64,000 bases of DNA, taken from NCBI RefSeq assembly GCF_014596525.1, contig NZ_MSJP01000053.1, positions 174,626 through 238,625 of the forward strand, in the 5' to 3' direction. The position numbers were made by a program, and so were the translations under genes. Positions 17,467 to 26,960 of this stretch are shown here, piece by piece. Below the pieces are notes generated by a model that worked only from the letters and a program-made list of their open reading frames with translations, did no database searches and was not told where the DNA came from. The stretch is from Streptomyces sp. CBMA291 (lineage in GTDB: Bacteria > Actinomycetota > Actinomycetes > Streptomycetales > Streptomycetaceae). Position 1 is the stretch's first letter; every line of letters begins with the position of its first letter.

Positions 17467-18687
17467 CTAGGTGTAGGCAAGCCGCGTCCCCGCCGAGGAA
17501 CGCCCCGCCACCGGCGGCACACTCTCCAGCAGGGTCGAGTCCCCCATCTCGCTCAGCACCAGCGCGAGCGCCCCGAGCACTTCGGCCCGTCCGCCCAGCG
17601 CCCCCTGGACCACGGACAGCTGCCGGGCGGCGCTGGGAATCGCGTACCGCGCCACGGAATCCCGGACCGGTCCGAGGAGCAGCTCCCCCGCCTCGGCGAT
17701 GTCGCCGCCGAGCACCACCCGGCTCGGGTTCAGAAGGTTGCAGAGGCTCGCGATGCCGCTGCCGATGTGCCGTCCCACGTCGGCGATCACCCGGCGGCAC
17801 CCCGGGTCTCCCTCGCGGGCGAGCCGGACCACCCCTTCCATGGTCAGATCGGGCCCGTGACCGGGCTGGAGCAGCGGCAGCACGTACCGGGCGGCGGCGA
17901 AGGTCTCCAGGCATCCCCGGTTGCCGCAGCGGCAGACCGGTCCCGACTCGTCGAGCGTGATGTGCCCGATCTCGCCCGCGGTGCCGCCGGGCCCCCGGTA
18001 GACCCGCCCGTCGATGACGAGCCCGGCGCCGACGCCGCTGGCCACCTTGATGTACGCCAGGTCCCTGACCCCGCGCCCGCCGCCCCAGACCAGCTCGCCG
18101 AGCGCGCCCAGGTTGGCGTCGTTGTCGACATGGACGGGGACGCCGAGCCGCCCGGACAGCTCCTCGGCCGGATTGATACCGCCCCAGCCCGGCAGGATCG
18201 AGGTCGAGCCGAGCGTGCCGGACGAGACGTCGAGGGGCCCGGGGACGCCGAGCCCGACGCCGATCACCTTGCCCTGGTCGACCCCGGTGTCCTGGATCAG
18301 CCTCCTGACCAGCTGCTCCGCACGGTCGAAGCCCTCGGCGGCGGAGGCGTCCACATCGAGCGGTTCGGCCTCCTCCGCCAGCACCCGGTGGGCGAGGTTG
18401 CCGATGGCGACCCTGAGGTGGGTGTGGCCGAAATCCACCCCGATCACGATGCCGGCGTCCCCGGAGAGCGAGACGCTGCGGGCCCTGCGCCCGCCCGCCG
18501 AGGTCGGGGTGACCTCGACCGTGCCGCTCTCCTTCAGCTCCCGGACGATGTTGGAGACCGTCGCGGCGGAGAGGCCCGTCGCCCGTGCGATCTCCGCCTG
18601 GGTGAGCGAACCGGCCATGCGCACCGCGCGGACGACCCGTTCGAGGTTGGCCCGGTGCAGCGACGTCTGCGAACCCGGAGTCTCCAT
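17467..18687 (-). CDS. rok7B7: ROK-family transcriptional regulator Rok7B7
   Basis: This 406-residue protein has an N-terminal winged helix-turn-helix (about 15-70, LTQAEIARATGLSAATVSNIVREL) fused to an ROK sugar-kinase-like domain (GVDFGHTHLRVAIG; GGTAGEIGHITL). The zinc-binding ROK signature CRCGNRGCLE is intact. The sequence and position match S. coelicolor Rok7B7 (SCO6008), known there as a repressor of xylFGH with wider effects on carbon catabolite repression and antibiotic production. It sits between xylF and ngcG, all on the minus strand. The ATG at 18687 (METPGSQ) is preferred from the conserved N-terminus; a GTG 18 nt upstream with GGAG before it is possible. Confidence 0.92.
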   Translation of the reverse strand: METPGSQTSLHRANLERVVRAVRMAGSLTQAEIARATGLSAATVSNIVRELKESGTVEVTPTSAGGRRARSVSLSGDAGIVIGVDFGHTHLRVAIGNLAHRVLAEEAEPLDVDASAAEGFDRAEQLVRRLIQDTGVDQGKVIGVGLGVPGPLDVSSGTLGSTSILPGWGGINPAEELSGRLGVPVHVDNDANLGALGELVWGGGRGVRDLAYIKVASGVGAGLVIDGRVYRGPGGTAGEIGHITLDESGPVCRCGNRGCLETFAAARYVLPLLQPGHGPDLTMEGVVRLAREGDPGCRRVIADVGRHIGSGIASLCNLLNPSRVVLGGDIAEAGELLLGPVRDSVARYAIPSAARQLSVVQGALGGRAEVLGALALVLSEMGDSTLLESVPPVAGRSSAGTRLAYT

Positions 18688-18827
18688 AGACCCACTCACT
18701 CCCACTATTTCTCCAACATGTGAACCCTAAGGGGACGCTTTCGCCTCGCTTCCCGTCAAGACCTTGAATGGCCGACCGGGCGGCCTCCGGGGCGGGTGGC
18801 GGGCTCAGGAGCGGGCCGGGACACACG

Positions 18828-18864
18828 CCAGGGCCCCCGGCGCGCGGTGCGCCGGGGGCCCTGG
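18828..18864 (-). terminator. ngcEFG terminator hairpin
   Basis: Arms 18829-18843 (CAGGGCCCCCGGCGC) and 18849-18863 pair over 15 bp with a 5-nt loop. The hairpin lies downstream of ngcG and upstream of rok7B7, so it separates the two sugar operons. The rest of the 18688-19002 spacer is G-rich and holds no gene. Confidence 0.88.
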
Positions 18865-19002
18865 GGGCTGCGATGTGGGCTCTGAGGGGGCTGTGACGTG
18901 GGGGTGATGGGGGGCTGATGCGGGGGTGATCCCGGGTACCGCCGAGAGGGCGTCGCGGCCCCTTCCCTCACTTCACGGCTGGGGGCGTCGCACCCCCTGC
19001 CG

Positions 19003-19938
19003 TCACTTCACGGCGCCGGCGGTGAGGCCGGTCACCACCTGCCGCTGGAAGATGATGTACGCGGCGAGGACCGGGAGCATCGCCATCACCAGACCGGCGA
19101 AGAGTCCCGAGAAGTCGCCCTTGTAGCCCTGGCTCACCGCGAGCTGCACCAGACCCTGCGAGAGCACCTTCTTCTCCGGCTCGGTGTTGAGCACGGTCGG
19201 CAGCAGGTACTGGTTCCACTGGCCGAGGAAGTTGAAGATGCCGACGCTGATCAGACCGGGCTTGGCCATTGGCAGCATCACCTGGAAGAAGGTCCGGGTG
19301 TGCGAGGCACCGTCCACGAAGGCCGCTTCCGCCACCGAGGACGGCAGGGTACGGAAGAAGGCGGTGAGGAAGAAGACGGTGAAGGGCAGCGAGTACGCGA
19401 TGTAGACCAGGATCAGCCCCGGCAACGTGTTGAGCAGGGACATGTTCTGCATCACGTAGAACAGCGGCACAAGCGCCAGGATGATCGGGAAACTCATCCC
19501 TCCGATGAACAGGAAGTAGATGAAGCGGTTGCCCGGGAAGTCGAAGCGCGCCAGGACGTAGGCGGCCATCGAGCCGAGGAGCAGGGTGCCGATGAGCGAA
19601 CCGCCGACCACCAGGATCGTGTTCAGGAAGTAGTCGCTCATATGCGCCTGGGTCCAGGCGCGCGACCAGTTCTCGAAGTGCAGCGTGTCGGGGAGCGACC
19701 ACGGGGTGGTGAAGATCGCCCGGTCGGTCTTGAAGGAGCTGACGACCGCCCAGAGCAGGGGCAGGACGACCAGGATCGCCCAGATGATCAGAACGCCGTG
19801 CGAGAAGACGTTGAGCGTCGCCCCCTCGCTCTTGGGCTCCTTGCCGAGGGCGGGCGGCACCTTGGTGACCGCGGGTCCCGAACCGCCCGGGGAGCCGGGG
19901 GACTCGACGCCGGGGGTGGCCGTGTCGGTGGTCTTCAT
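19003..19938 (-). CDS. ngcG: Carbohydrate ABC transporter permease (NgcG)
   Basis: This 311-residue MalG-type inner-membrane permease has six helices and an EAA loop EAAFVDGASHTRTFFQVMLP that contacts the ATPase. The N-terminal 40 residues are Pro/Gly-rich and cytoplasmic. With NgcF it forms the channel for N-acetylglucosamine or N,N'-diacetylchitobiose, as inferred from order and similarity to NgcEFG (S. coelicolor SCO6005-6007). The start overlaps the ngcF stop by one base (TGATG). No ATPase gene is present; such Streptomyces systems normally share the MsiK ATPase encoded elsewhere. Confidence 0.9.
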   Translation of the reverse strand: MKTTDTATPGVESPGSPGGSGPAVTKVPPALGKEPKSEGATLNVFSHGVLIIWAILVVLPLLWAVVSSFKTDRAIFTTPWSLPDTLHFENWSRAWTQAHMSDYFLNTILVVGGSLIGTLLLGSMAAYVLARFDFPGNRFIYFLFIGGMSFPIILALVPLFYVMQNMSLLNTLPGLILVYIAYSLPFTVFFLTAFFRTLPSSVAEAAFVDGASHTRTFFQVMLPMAKPGLISVGIFNFLGQWNQYLLPTVLNTEPEKKVLSQGLVQLAVSQGYKGDFSGLFAGLVMAMLPVLAAYIIFQRQVVTGLTAGAVK

Positions 19939-20867
19939 CAGAACTCCAGCCGCTCGCGTCGGCCCAGCTTCATCACCACGGCCGCGAAGGCGAGCGTGAC
20001 GAGGAGGAGCGCGACACCGATGGTCGTGGCGTAGGCGGCCTGACCGTCCCGGAACGCCTTCTGGTACACGTACAACGGAAGGACGACGGTCGAGTAGTCG
20101 GGCCCGCCGCCGTTGACGCCGACGGTCATGATCTGGACGACGGCGAAGGACTCGGCGCCGAGTGCCAGGATGCCCATGTAGATCCAGCCCGACTGCACGG
20201 TGTCCCAGAGCAGCGGCAGGGTGATCTTGAAGAACGTGGTGACCCGGTTCGCGCCATCGAGCAGCGCCGCCTCGTAGAAATCACGGGGAATGGACGCCAT
20301 TCCGGCCGAGAAGAGGACGACGAAGAATCCGACGGTGGACCAGACCAGAACCACCATCACACAGATCAGAGCGAGGTTCGGATCACCCAGCCACTTCGGC
20401 TGAATACTTCCGAGACCGACCCCCCGCAATGCGGAGTTGATTGCTCCGCCACTCGGGTTGTATGCGAACTGGAAGAGCAGTGCGACGATCGCGATCGACA
20501 GCACCTGAGGGAAGAAATAGACGATCTTATAGAAAGCGGAACCGCGAACTCCGCCAATGGCTGCGCCTTTACGGCGACGACCGCCGACATTCAGCATGAA
20601 TGCGAAGAACAACGCGAGCCCGATGGAGACGAGCGGCAGCACCACCGCGAAGATCAGACTGTGCTGCAACGACTTCCAGAAGATCTCGTCGTCGAGCATC
20701 CTGCTGTAGTTGTCGAAGCCGACGATCCCGAAGTCGGGGCTCAGTCCGGTCCAGTCCGTGAACGAGTAGTAGATGGACTGGATGAACGGCCAGATGACGA
20801 ACAGCGCATAGAGCGCGAGGGGGGCCACCAGGAACCCCACGATGAAACGGTATTTGCCGTGTTGCAT
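19938..20867 (-). CDS. ngcF: Carbohydrate ABC transporter permease (NgcF)
   Basis: This 309-residue MalF-type permease has six helices starting YRFIVGFLVAPLALYALFVIWPF and the EAA-loop sequence YEAALLDGANRVTTFFKITLP. The ATG at 20867 (MQHGKYRF) has GGTAGGA just upstream; a frame extension to 20915 adds no membrane sequence. Codon use is slightly more AT-rich than the neighbours between about 20400 and 20600. It is separated from ngcE by 100 nt containing a stable mRNA hairpin, and overlaps ngcG. Confidence 0.9.
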   Translation of the reverse strand: MQHGKYRFIVGFLVAPLALYALFVIWPFIQSIYYSFTDWTGLSPDFGIVGFDNYSRMLDDEIFWKSLQHSLIFAVVLPLVSIGLALFFAFMLNVGGRRRKGAAIGGVRGSAFYKIVYFFPQVLSIAIVALLFQFAYNPSGGAINSALRGVGLGSIQPKWLGDPNLALICVMVVLVWSTVGFFVVLFSAGMASIPRDFYEAALLDGANRVTTFFKITLPLLWDTVQSGWIYMGILALGAESFAVVQIMTVGVNGGGPDYSTVVLPLYVYQKAFRDGQAAYATTIGVALLLVTLAFAAVVMKLGRRERLEF

Positions 20868-20923
20868 TCCTACCGACCCCGATCTTCCCGCGGAGGCGCG
20901 CCACCGATGCGGCACGCGGAGGG

Positions 20924-20962
20924 GCCGGGGCCCGCTCCCGGTCGGCGGGAAGGGGCCCCGGC
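20924..20962 (-). terminator. Intra-operon stem-loop after ngcE
   Basis: Arms 20924-20940 and 20946-20962 pair with two mismatches around loop GTCGG. The hairpin begins right at the end of ngcE and precedes ngcF. It probably attenuates transcription or protects the ngcE 3' end so that the binding protein exceeds permease. Confidence 0.7.
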
Positions 20963-20967
20963 ACTGC

Positions 20968-22413
20968 TCACTGGTGCTTGTAGTGCTTGATCGAGGAGTC
21001 CTTGGCCGCGTCGTCCGCGAACTTCTGGATCTTCTTGATCGTCTCGGTCGGGGTGGCGCGGCCGGCCATCATCTCGCCCAGACCGGCGCCGCCGATCTGG
21101 TCCTTCTGGAGGGTGACGTACCAGTCCTGGAGGCGCGGGTTGACCACGTTCTCGCCGGCCTTCTTCAGGGCCGCGACGCCGGACGCGAGACCCGGGGTCA
21201 TCTTGACGCCGTCGGTGCCGCCGTTCAGCGCGGTCAGGGACTTCACGGACTCCGTGAAGCTCTTGGAGGAGGCCTCGCTGAGCATGATGCGCAGCTGCTC
21301 CATGCCACCCTCGGCGTTGGCCGCCTTCGCCGGGACGATGAAGGGCTCGCCGCCGGCCGCCCAGATGGTGCCGAACGGCATCTTGTCCGAGGCGTCGAGG
21401 CCGGTCGGGGCGGAGACCGCCAGGTTGAAGTCGGCCGGCATGGTCTTCGCGGCCTCGTTCTCGACCCAGGAGCCGTTGGGGAGGAACAGCGCCTTGCCCT
21501 CGGTCCACGCGGTCTGCGACTGGATGTGGTCGAGACCGGGCGTCCCTTCCAGGATGAAGCCCTTCTTGACCAGCTCGTAGTACGCCTCGAGACACGACTT
21601 GACCGCGGGGTGCTCCCAGGCCTTCGGCTCCAGGTTGTCGATGGCGTCCAGGACCTCGCGCCCGCCGACCTTGCCGATCATCGGGTAGAGGGAGAAGGGG
21701 AGGTAGTACGGGTACTTGCCCGCGTACGTCCAGGGCGCGATGCCCTTCTTCTTGGCCTTCCCGCAGACCTCGATCATCTCGTCCCAGGTCTCGGGGTACT
21801 TCGCCTCCAGCGAGTCGAGGAGCTTCTGCGAGTACCAGACGCCGTAGACGGTGTAGGCGTAGTTGAGGACCCAGCACGGCTGGCCGTCGAACTGGCCCAT
21901 CTCGACGATGCCGGGCCGCAGGGTGTCACGGACCTTCTTGCTCGGGTCGTCGATGGACGGCGCGTCGAGGAGCGGGGTGAGGTCCGCGAGCTGCTTCTGA
22001 CCGACGAGGACGCCCATGTCCATCTGCTCGGCGCCCGAGTTGTCGATGAGGTCGGGCGGGGTGCCGCCGTTGAAGCGGGGCTGGAGCGTGGTGGCGATCT
22101 TCTGGGTCGGGGTGAACTTGACCTTCGCCTTCGGGTAATTCTTCTCGTAGAGCTTGACCGCGGCCTTGGCGTAATCCTGACCGAACCCGCCGTCGAAGAG
22201 GACGAAGTCGAACGGAGCCGACTCGTTCACACCCAGCGGGTTCTTGTCGGACTTCGTGCCCTTCTCGACCTTTTCATTACCGCTGCCGTCACCGCTGGCA
22301 CACGCGGAGAGGAAGCCCATGCTCGGTACGGAGATCAGACCGATAGCGGCCGAACGCTTGATCAGATCTCGGCGTCCGAGGCCCTCATTGGTCTGTGCGG
22401 AGGTGGATCCCAT
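20968..22413 (-). CDS. ngcE: Tat-exported GlcNAc/chitobiose-binding lipoprotein (NgcE)
   Basis: This 481-residue extracellular solute-binding protein family 1 member has a twin-arginine signal (GRRDLIKRSA) leading to lipobox LSAC (Cys about 39), so export is via Tat followed by lipidation. The mature protein shows PFDFVLFDGGFGQDYAKAAV and GTPPDLIDNSGAEQ. In S. olivaceoviridis NgcE binds N-acetylglucosamine and chitobiose, and in S. coelicolor its homologue is linked to chito-oligosaccharide uptake; the same role is inferred here. The ATG at 22413 has GAGGAC upstream. The promoter region carries a DasR-type site. Confidence 0.9.
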   Translation of the reverse strand: MGSTSAQTNEGLGRRDLIKRSAAIGLISVPSMGFLSACASGDGSGNEKVEKGTKSDKNPLGVNESAPFDFVLFDGGFGQDYAKAAVKLYEKNYPKAKVKFTPTQKIATTLQPRFNGGTPPDLIDNSGAEQMDMGVLVGQKQLADLTPLLDAPSIDDPSKKVRDTLRPGIVEMGQFDGQPCWVLNYAYTVYGVWYSQKLLDSLEAKYPETWDEMIEVCGKAKKKGIAPWTYAGKYPYYLPFSLYPMIGKVGGREVLDAIDNLEPKAWEHPAVKSCLEAYYELVKKGFILEGTPGLDHIQSQTAWTEGKALFLPNGSWVENEAAKTMPADFNLAVSAPTGLDASDKMPFGTIWAAGGEPFIVPAKAANAEGGMEQLRIMLSEASSKSFTESVKSLTALNGGTDGVKMTPGLASGVAALKKAGENVVNPRLQDWYVTLQKDQIGGAGLGEMMAGRATPTETIKKIQKFADDAAKDSSIKHYKHQ

Positions 22414-22565
22414 GCTCAAGTCCTCGCCTTCATTCAGGACTCATGCGGTGTACCGGTCACCCGTTTTCTGGCTCGCCACAGGCGAAGGGCCCCGCCACCG
22501 CGGTCATTTGCAGCTGGGTCGTGCGGACGTCGAACCGTCGTGTGGATACGACTGGTTGGACGCCG

Positions 22566-22581
22566 ACAGGTATAGTCCACT
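22566..22581 (-). promoter_or_regulatory. dre-like (DasR-type) site overlapping the ngcE promoter
   Basis: ACAGGTATAGTCCACT (22566-22581) matches the DasR responsive element consensus ACTGGTCTAGACCACT at 13 of 16 positions. On the minus strand it overlaps a -10-like TATACC, with TTGCTC 18 nt upstream as a possible -35. Repression by the GlcNAc-sensing regulator DasR would suit a GlcNAc/chitobiose transporter. This is inferred from motif and context. Confidence 0.5.
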
Positions 22582-22701
22582 TCCCTTCGCCGGAGCAAGA
22601 TCGTGAGAGGTTTCCCCGGTCATCTTTCCCGAGTTGAGACCTGCGGGATAAGCACCCACGATCTGCGGCGTTTCGGGCCTGATATTTGCCCTGCAAGTGT
22701 C

Positions 22702-22731
22702 TTGACGTCCGAACGGATCGCCCGCTAGGGG
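22702..22731 (+). promoter_or_regulatory. Candidate promoter for FG-GAP gene
   Basis: TTGACG at 22702-22707 and TAGGGG at 22726-22731 are separated by 18 nt. The -10 is a poor match. It would give a leader of about 200 nt for the FG-GAP gene. Confidence 0.3.
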
Positions 22732-22814
22732 GACTCCGTGGAGTCTGGTTGACGAACGTACGGCAGAACGAGGCAAAGAGGACATACGACAGGGAACGAA
22801 ACAGTTGTGTCACA

Positions 22815-22906
22815 GACACCCCGACCGGTGAAGGTTTCATAAGGACGATCCGGGATCATGGGGTGTCCCACCGCTTCCCTCCTCCGTGACGGACGCGCGG
22901 TGGGAC
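22815..22906 (+). ncRNA. Candidate structured 5' leader of FG-GAP gene
   Basis: Two helices can form: GACACCCC (22815-22822) with GGGGTGTC (22860-22867), and GTCCCACCGC (22865-22874) with GCGGTGGGAC (22897-22906). They share bases 22865-22867, so they compete at their junction, as in a switch. No known riboswitch consensus was recognised. The rest of 22414-22937 holds no gene. Confidence 0.35.
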
Positions 22907-22937
22907 CTGCCTCATTCCACTCGCATCTGGAGTACAC

Positions 22938-23855
22938 GTGGCCAACTCTTCTGGCCTGAACCGCGCGGGCTTCGCGTCCCGTGTGACCGTCGCGGCCGTC
23001 ACGGCCGCCCTCGTCGCCACCGGCACCTCCGCCGCCGTGGCCGCCGAGACCCCCGGGGCGTCCGCCAAGTCCGTCGACACGGCCCCCCGCGCGAGCACCT
23101 TCGCCGCGAACACCGCGGCCGCCGTCACCCCGATCAACGCCCTGTACGGCGTGAACAACTCCGGTGACATCTACGGGTACGCCCCGACCGACAACGGTGG
23201 CCTCTCGGCCGCCGAGAAGACCGGCTACGGCTTCCAGTACAAGAAGTACGTCACCCAGACGGACGTCAACAGCGACGGCGAGTCCGACGGCGTCTGGTTC
23301 GTCGAGAACAACCGGCTGTACTACGGGGCCTGGAGCCAGAACTCCCGTGACCTCGGCGGCGGCTGGGGCGTCTACAACCGCGTCTTCTCTCCCGCCAACG
23401 CGGGTGGCGCGGCCTCCGACGACCTCCTCGCCCGGGACGCCTCCGGCGTGCTGTGGCTGTACCTCGGCAAGGGCGACGGCACCCTCGCCCCGCGCGTCCG
23501 GGTCGGCGGCGGCTGGGGCGGGTACAACCAGATCACCGGCAAGGGCGACCTGACCGGCGACGGCAAGGCCGACATCGTCGCGCGCGACGGTTCGGGCGTG
23601 CTCTGGCTCTACAAGGGCACGGGCAACTACAAGGCCCCCTACTCCGGTCGTACGAAGATCGGTGGCGGCTGGAACGCCTACAACTACCTGCTGTCCGTCG
23701 GCGACCTGAACTACGACGGCCACGCCGACCTGGTGGCCCGTGACGGCGCCGGCGCGCTCTGGCTGTACAAGGGCACGGGCAACGCCTCCGCCCCGTACCA
23801 GGCCAAGGTGAAGATCGGCACGGGCGGCTGGAACGGCTTCCGTCTGATGTTCTAG
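22938..23855 (+). CDS. Secreted FG-GAP/VCBS repeat protein
   Basis: This 305-residue protein starts at GTG 22938 with GGAG 7 nt upstream. A Sec signal peptide covers about residues 1-37 (hydrophobic VTVAAVTAALVATGTSAA, cleavage near AVAAE). The mature part carries three or four FG-GAP-like blades with calcium-loop signatures DLTGDGKADIVARDGSGVLW and DLNYDGHADLVARDGAGALW, each followed by LYKGTGN. Such proteins are extracellular and bind calcium. Specific ligands are unknown. It is monocistronic, with a possible structured leader and a strong terminator after the stop. Confidence 0.85.
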   Translation: MANSSGLNRAGFASRVTVAAVTAALVATGTSAAVAAETPGASAKSVDTAPRASTFAANTAAAVTPINALYGVNNSGDIYGYAPTDNGGLSAAEKTGYGFQYKKYVTQTDVNSDGESDGVWFVENNRLYYGAWSQNSRDLGGGWGVYNRVFSPANAGGAASDDLLARDASGVLWLYLGKGDGTLAPRVRVGGGWGGYNQITGKGDLTGDGKADIVARDGSGVLWLYKGTGNYKAPYSGRTKIGGGWNAYNYLLSVGDLNYDGHADLVARDGAGALWLYKGTGNASAPYQAKVKIGTGGWNGFRLMF

Positions 23856-23892
23856 TCGTACCGCTCGGCCTCGGGGTCGAGGGCATGACGAA

Positions 23893-23924
23893 GGGCCCCG
23901 CTCCTCTTCCGAGGAGCGGGGCCC
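23893..23924. terminator. Bidirectional terminator, FG-GAP gene / acnA
   Basis: A perfect 14-bp stem is formed by 23893-23906 (GGGCCCCGCTCCTC) and 23911-23924 with loop TTCC, then GTTTCG. It lies between convergent stops at 23855 and 23951. Confidence 0.92.
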
Positions 23925-23950
23925 GTTTCGTGCTACGGGATCCGGTGGGG

Positions 23951-26731
<2,781 letters not shown>

Positions 26732-26732
26732 C

Positions 26733-26756
26733 TAAGGTAAGGCTTAGTTAGGTAAC
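26733..26756 (-). promoter_or_regulatory. Iron-box-like (DtxR/IdeR/DmdR-type) sequence upstream of acnA
   Basis: TAAGGTAAGGCTTAGTTAG (26733-26751) matches the actinobacterial iron-box consensus TTAGGTTAGGCTAACCTAA at 13 of 19 positions, and the palindrome GGTAACC follows directly. It is one of the few AT-rich islands in the window and lies about 70-90 nt upstream of the acnA start, within promoter range. Iron control of an Fe-S enzyme is plausible; binding is inferred. Confidence 0.4.
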
Positions 26757-26793
26757 CCTTACCCGGGTGGGGCGGCCATGGTACGCCGTAAGC

Positions 26794-26817
26794 AGTTATC
26801 TCGATGTCGAGATAACT
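26794..26817 (-). promoter_or_regulatory. 24-bp inverted repeat upstream of acnA (ATCTC-N6-GAGATAAC)
   Basis: Arms AGTTATCTCGA (26794-26804) and TCGAGATAACT (26807-26817) are perfectly complementary with a 2-bp centre. The dyad is typical of MarR-family operators. In S. coelicolor the MarR-type regulator TamR has been reported to act at the aconitase gene; whether this is the same site is inferred. A related dyad lies before murA at 30386-30404. Confidence 0.6.
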
Positions 26818-26960
26818 CTAGTACATCACCGCCGGTCGGTCATGCCCGGCAGGACGTGCGATCCCTCGCGGGCCGGTCCCGGACCGGATGACAGAGCGCC
26901 CGCGCCCCTGTGAGGAGGCGCGGGCGCGGGTGCCCCGGCTGCTCGCCGGAGCGGGTCGGA

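Noticed and set aside
26794..26817. The palindrome as a terminator or phage attachment site
   Set aside because: It lies upstream of acnA in a promoter position, is AT-rich with a 2-bp centre, and has no duplicate copy flanking an integrated element.
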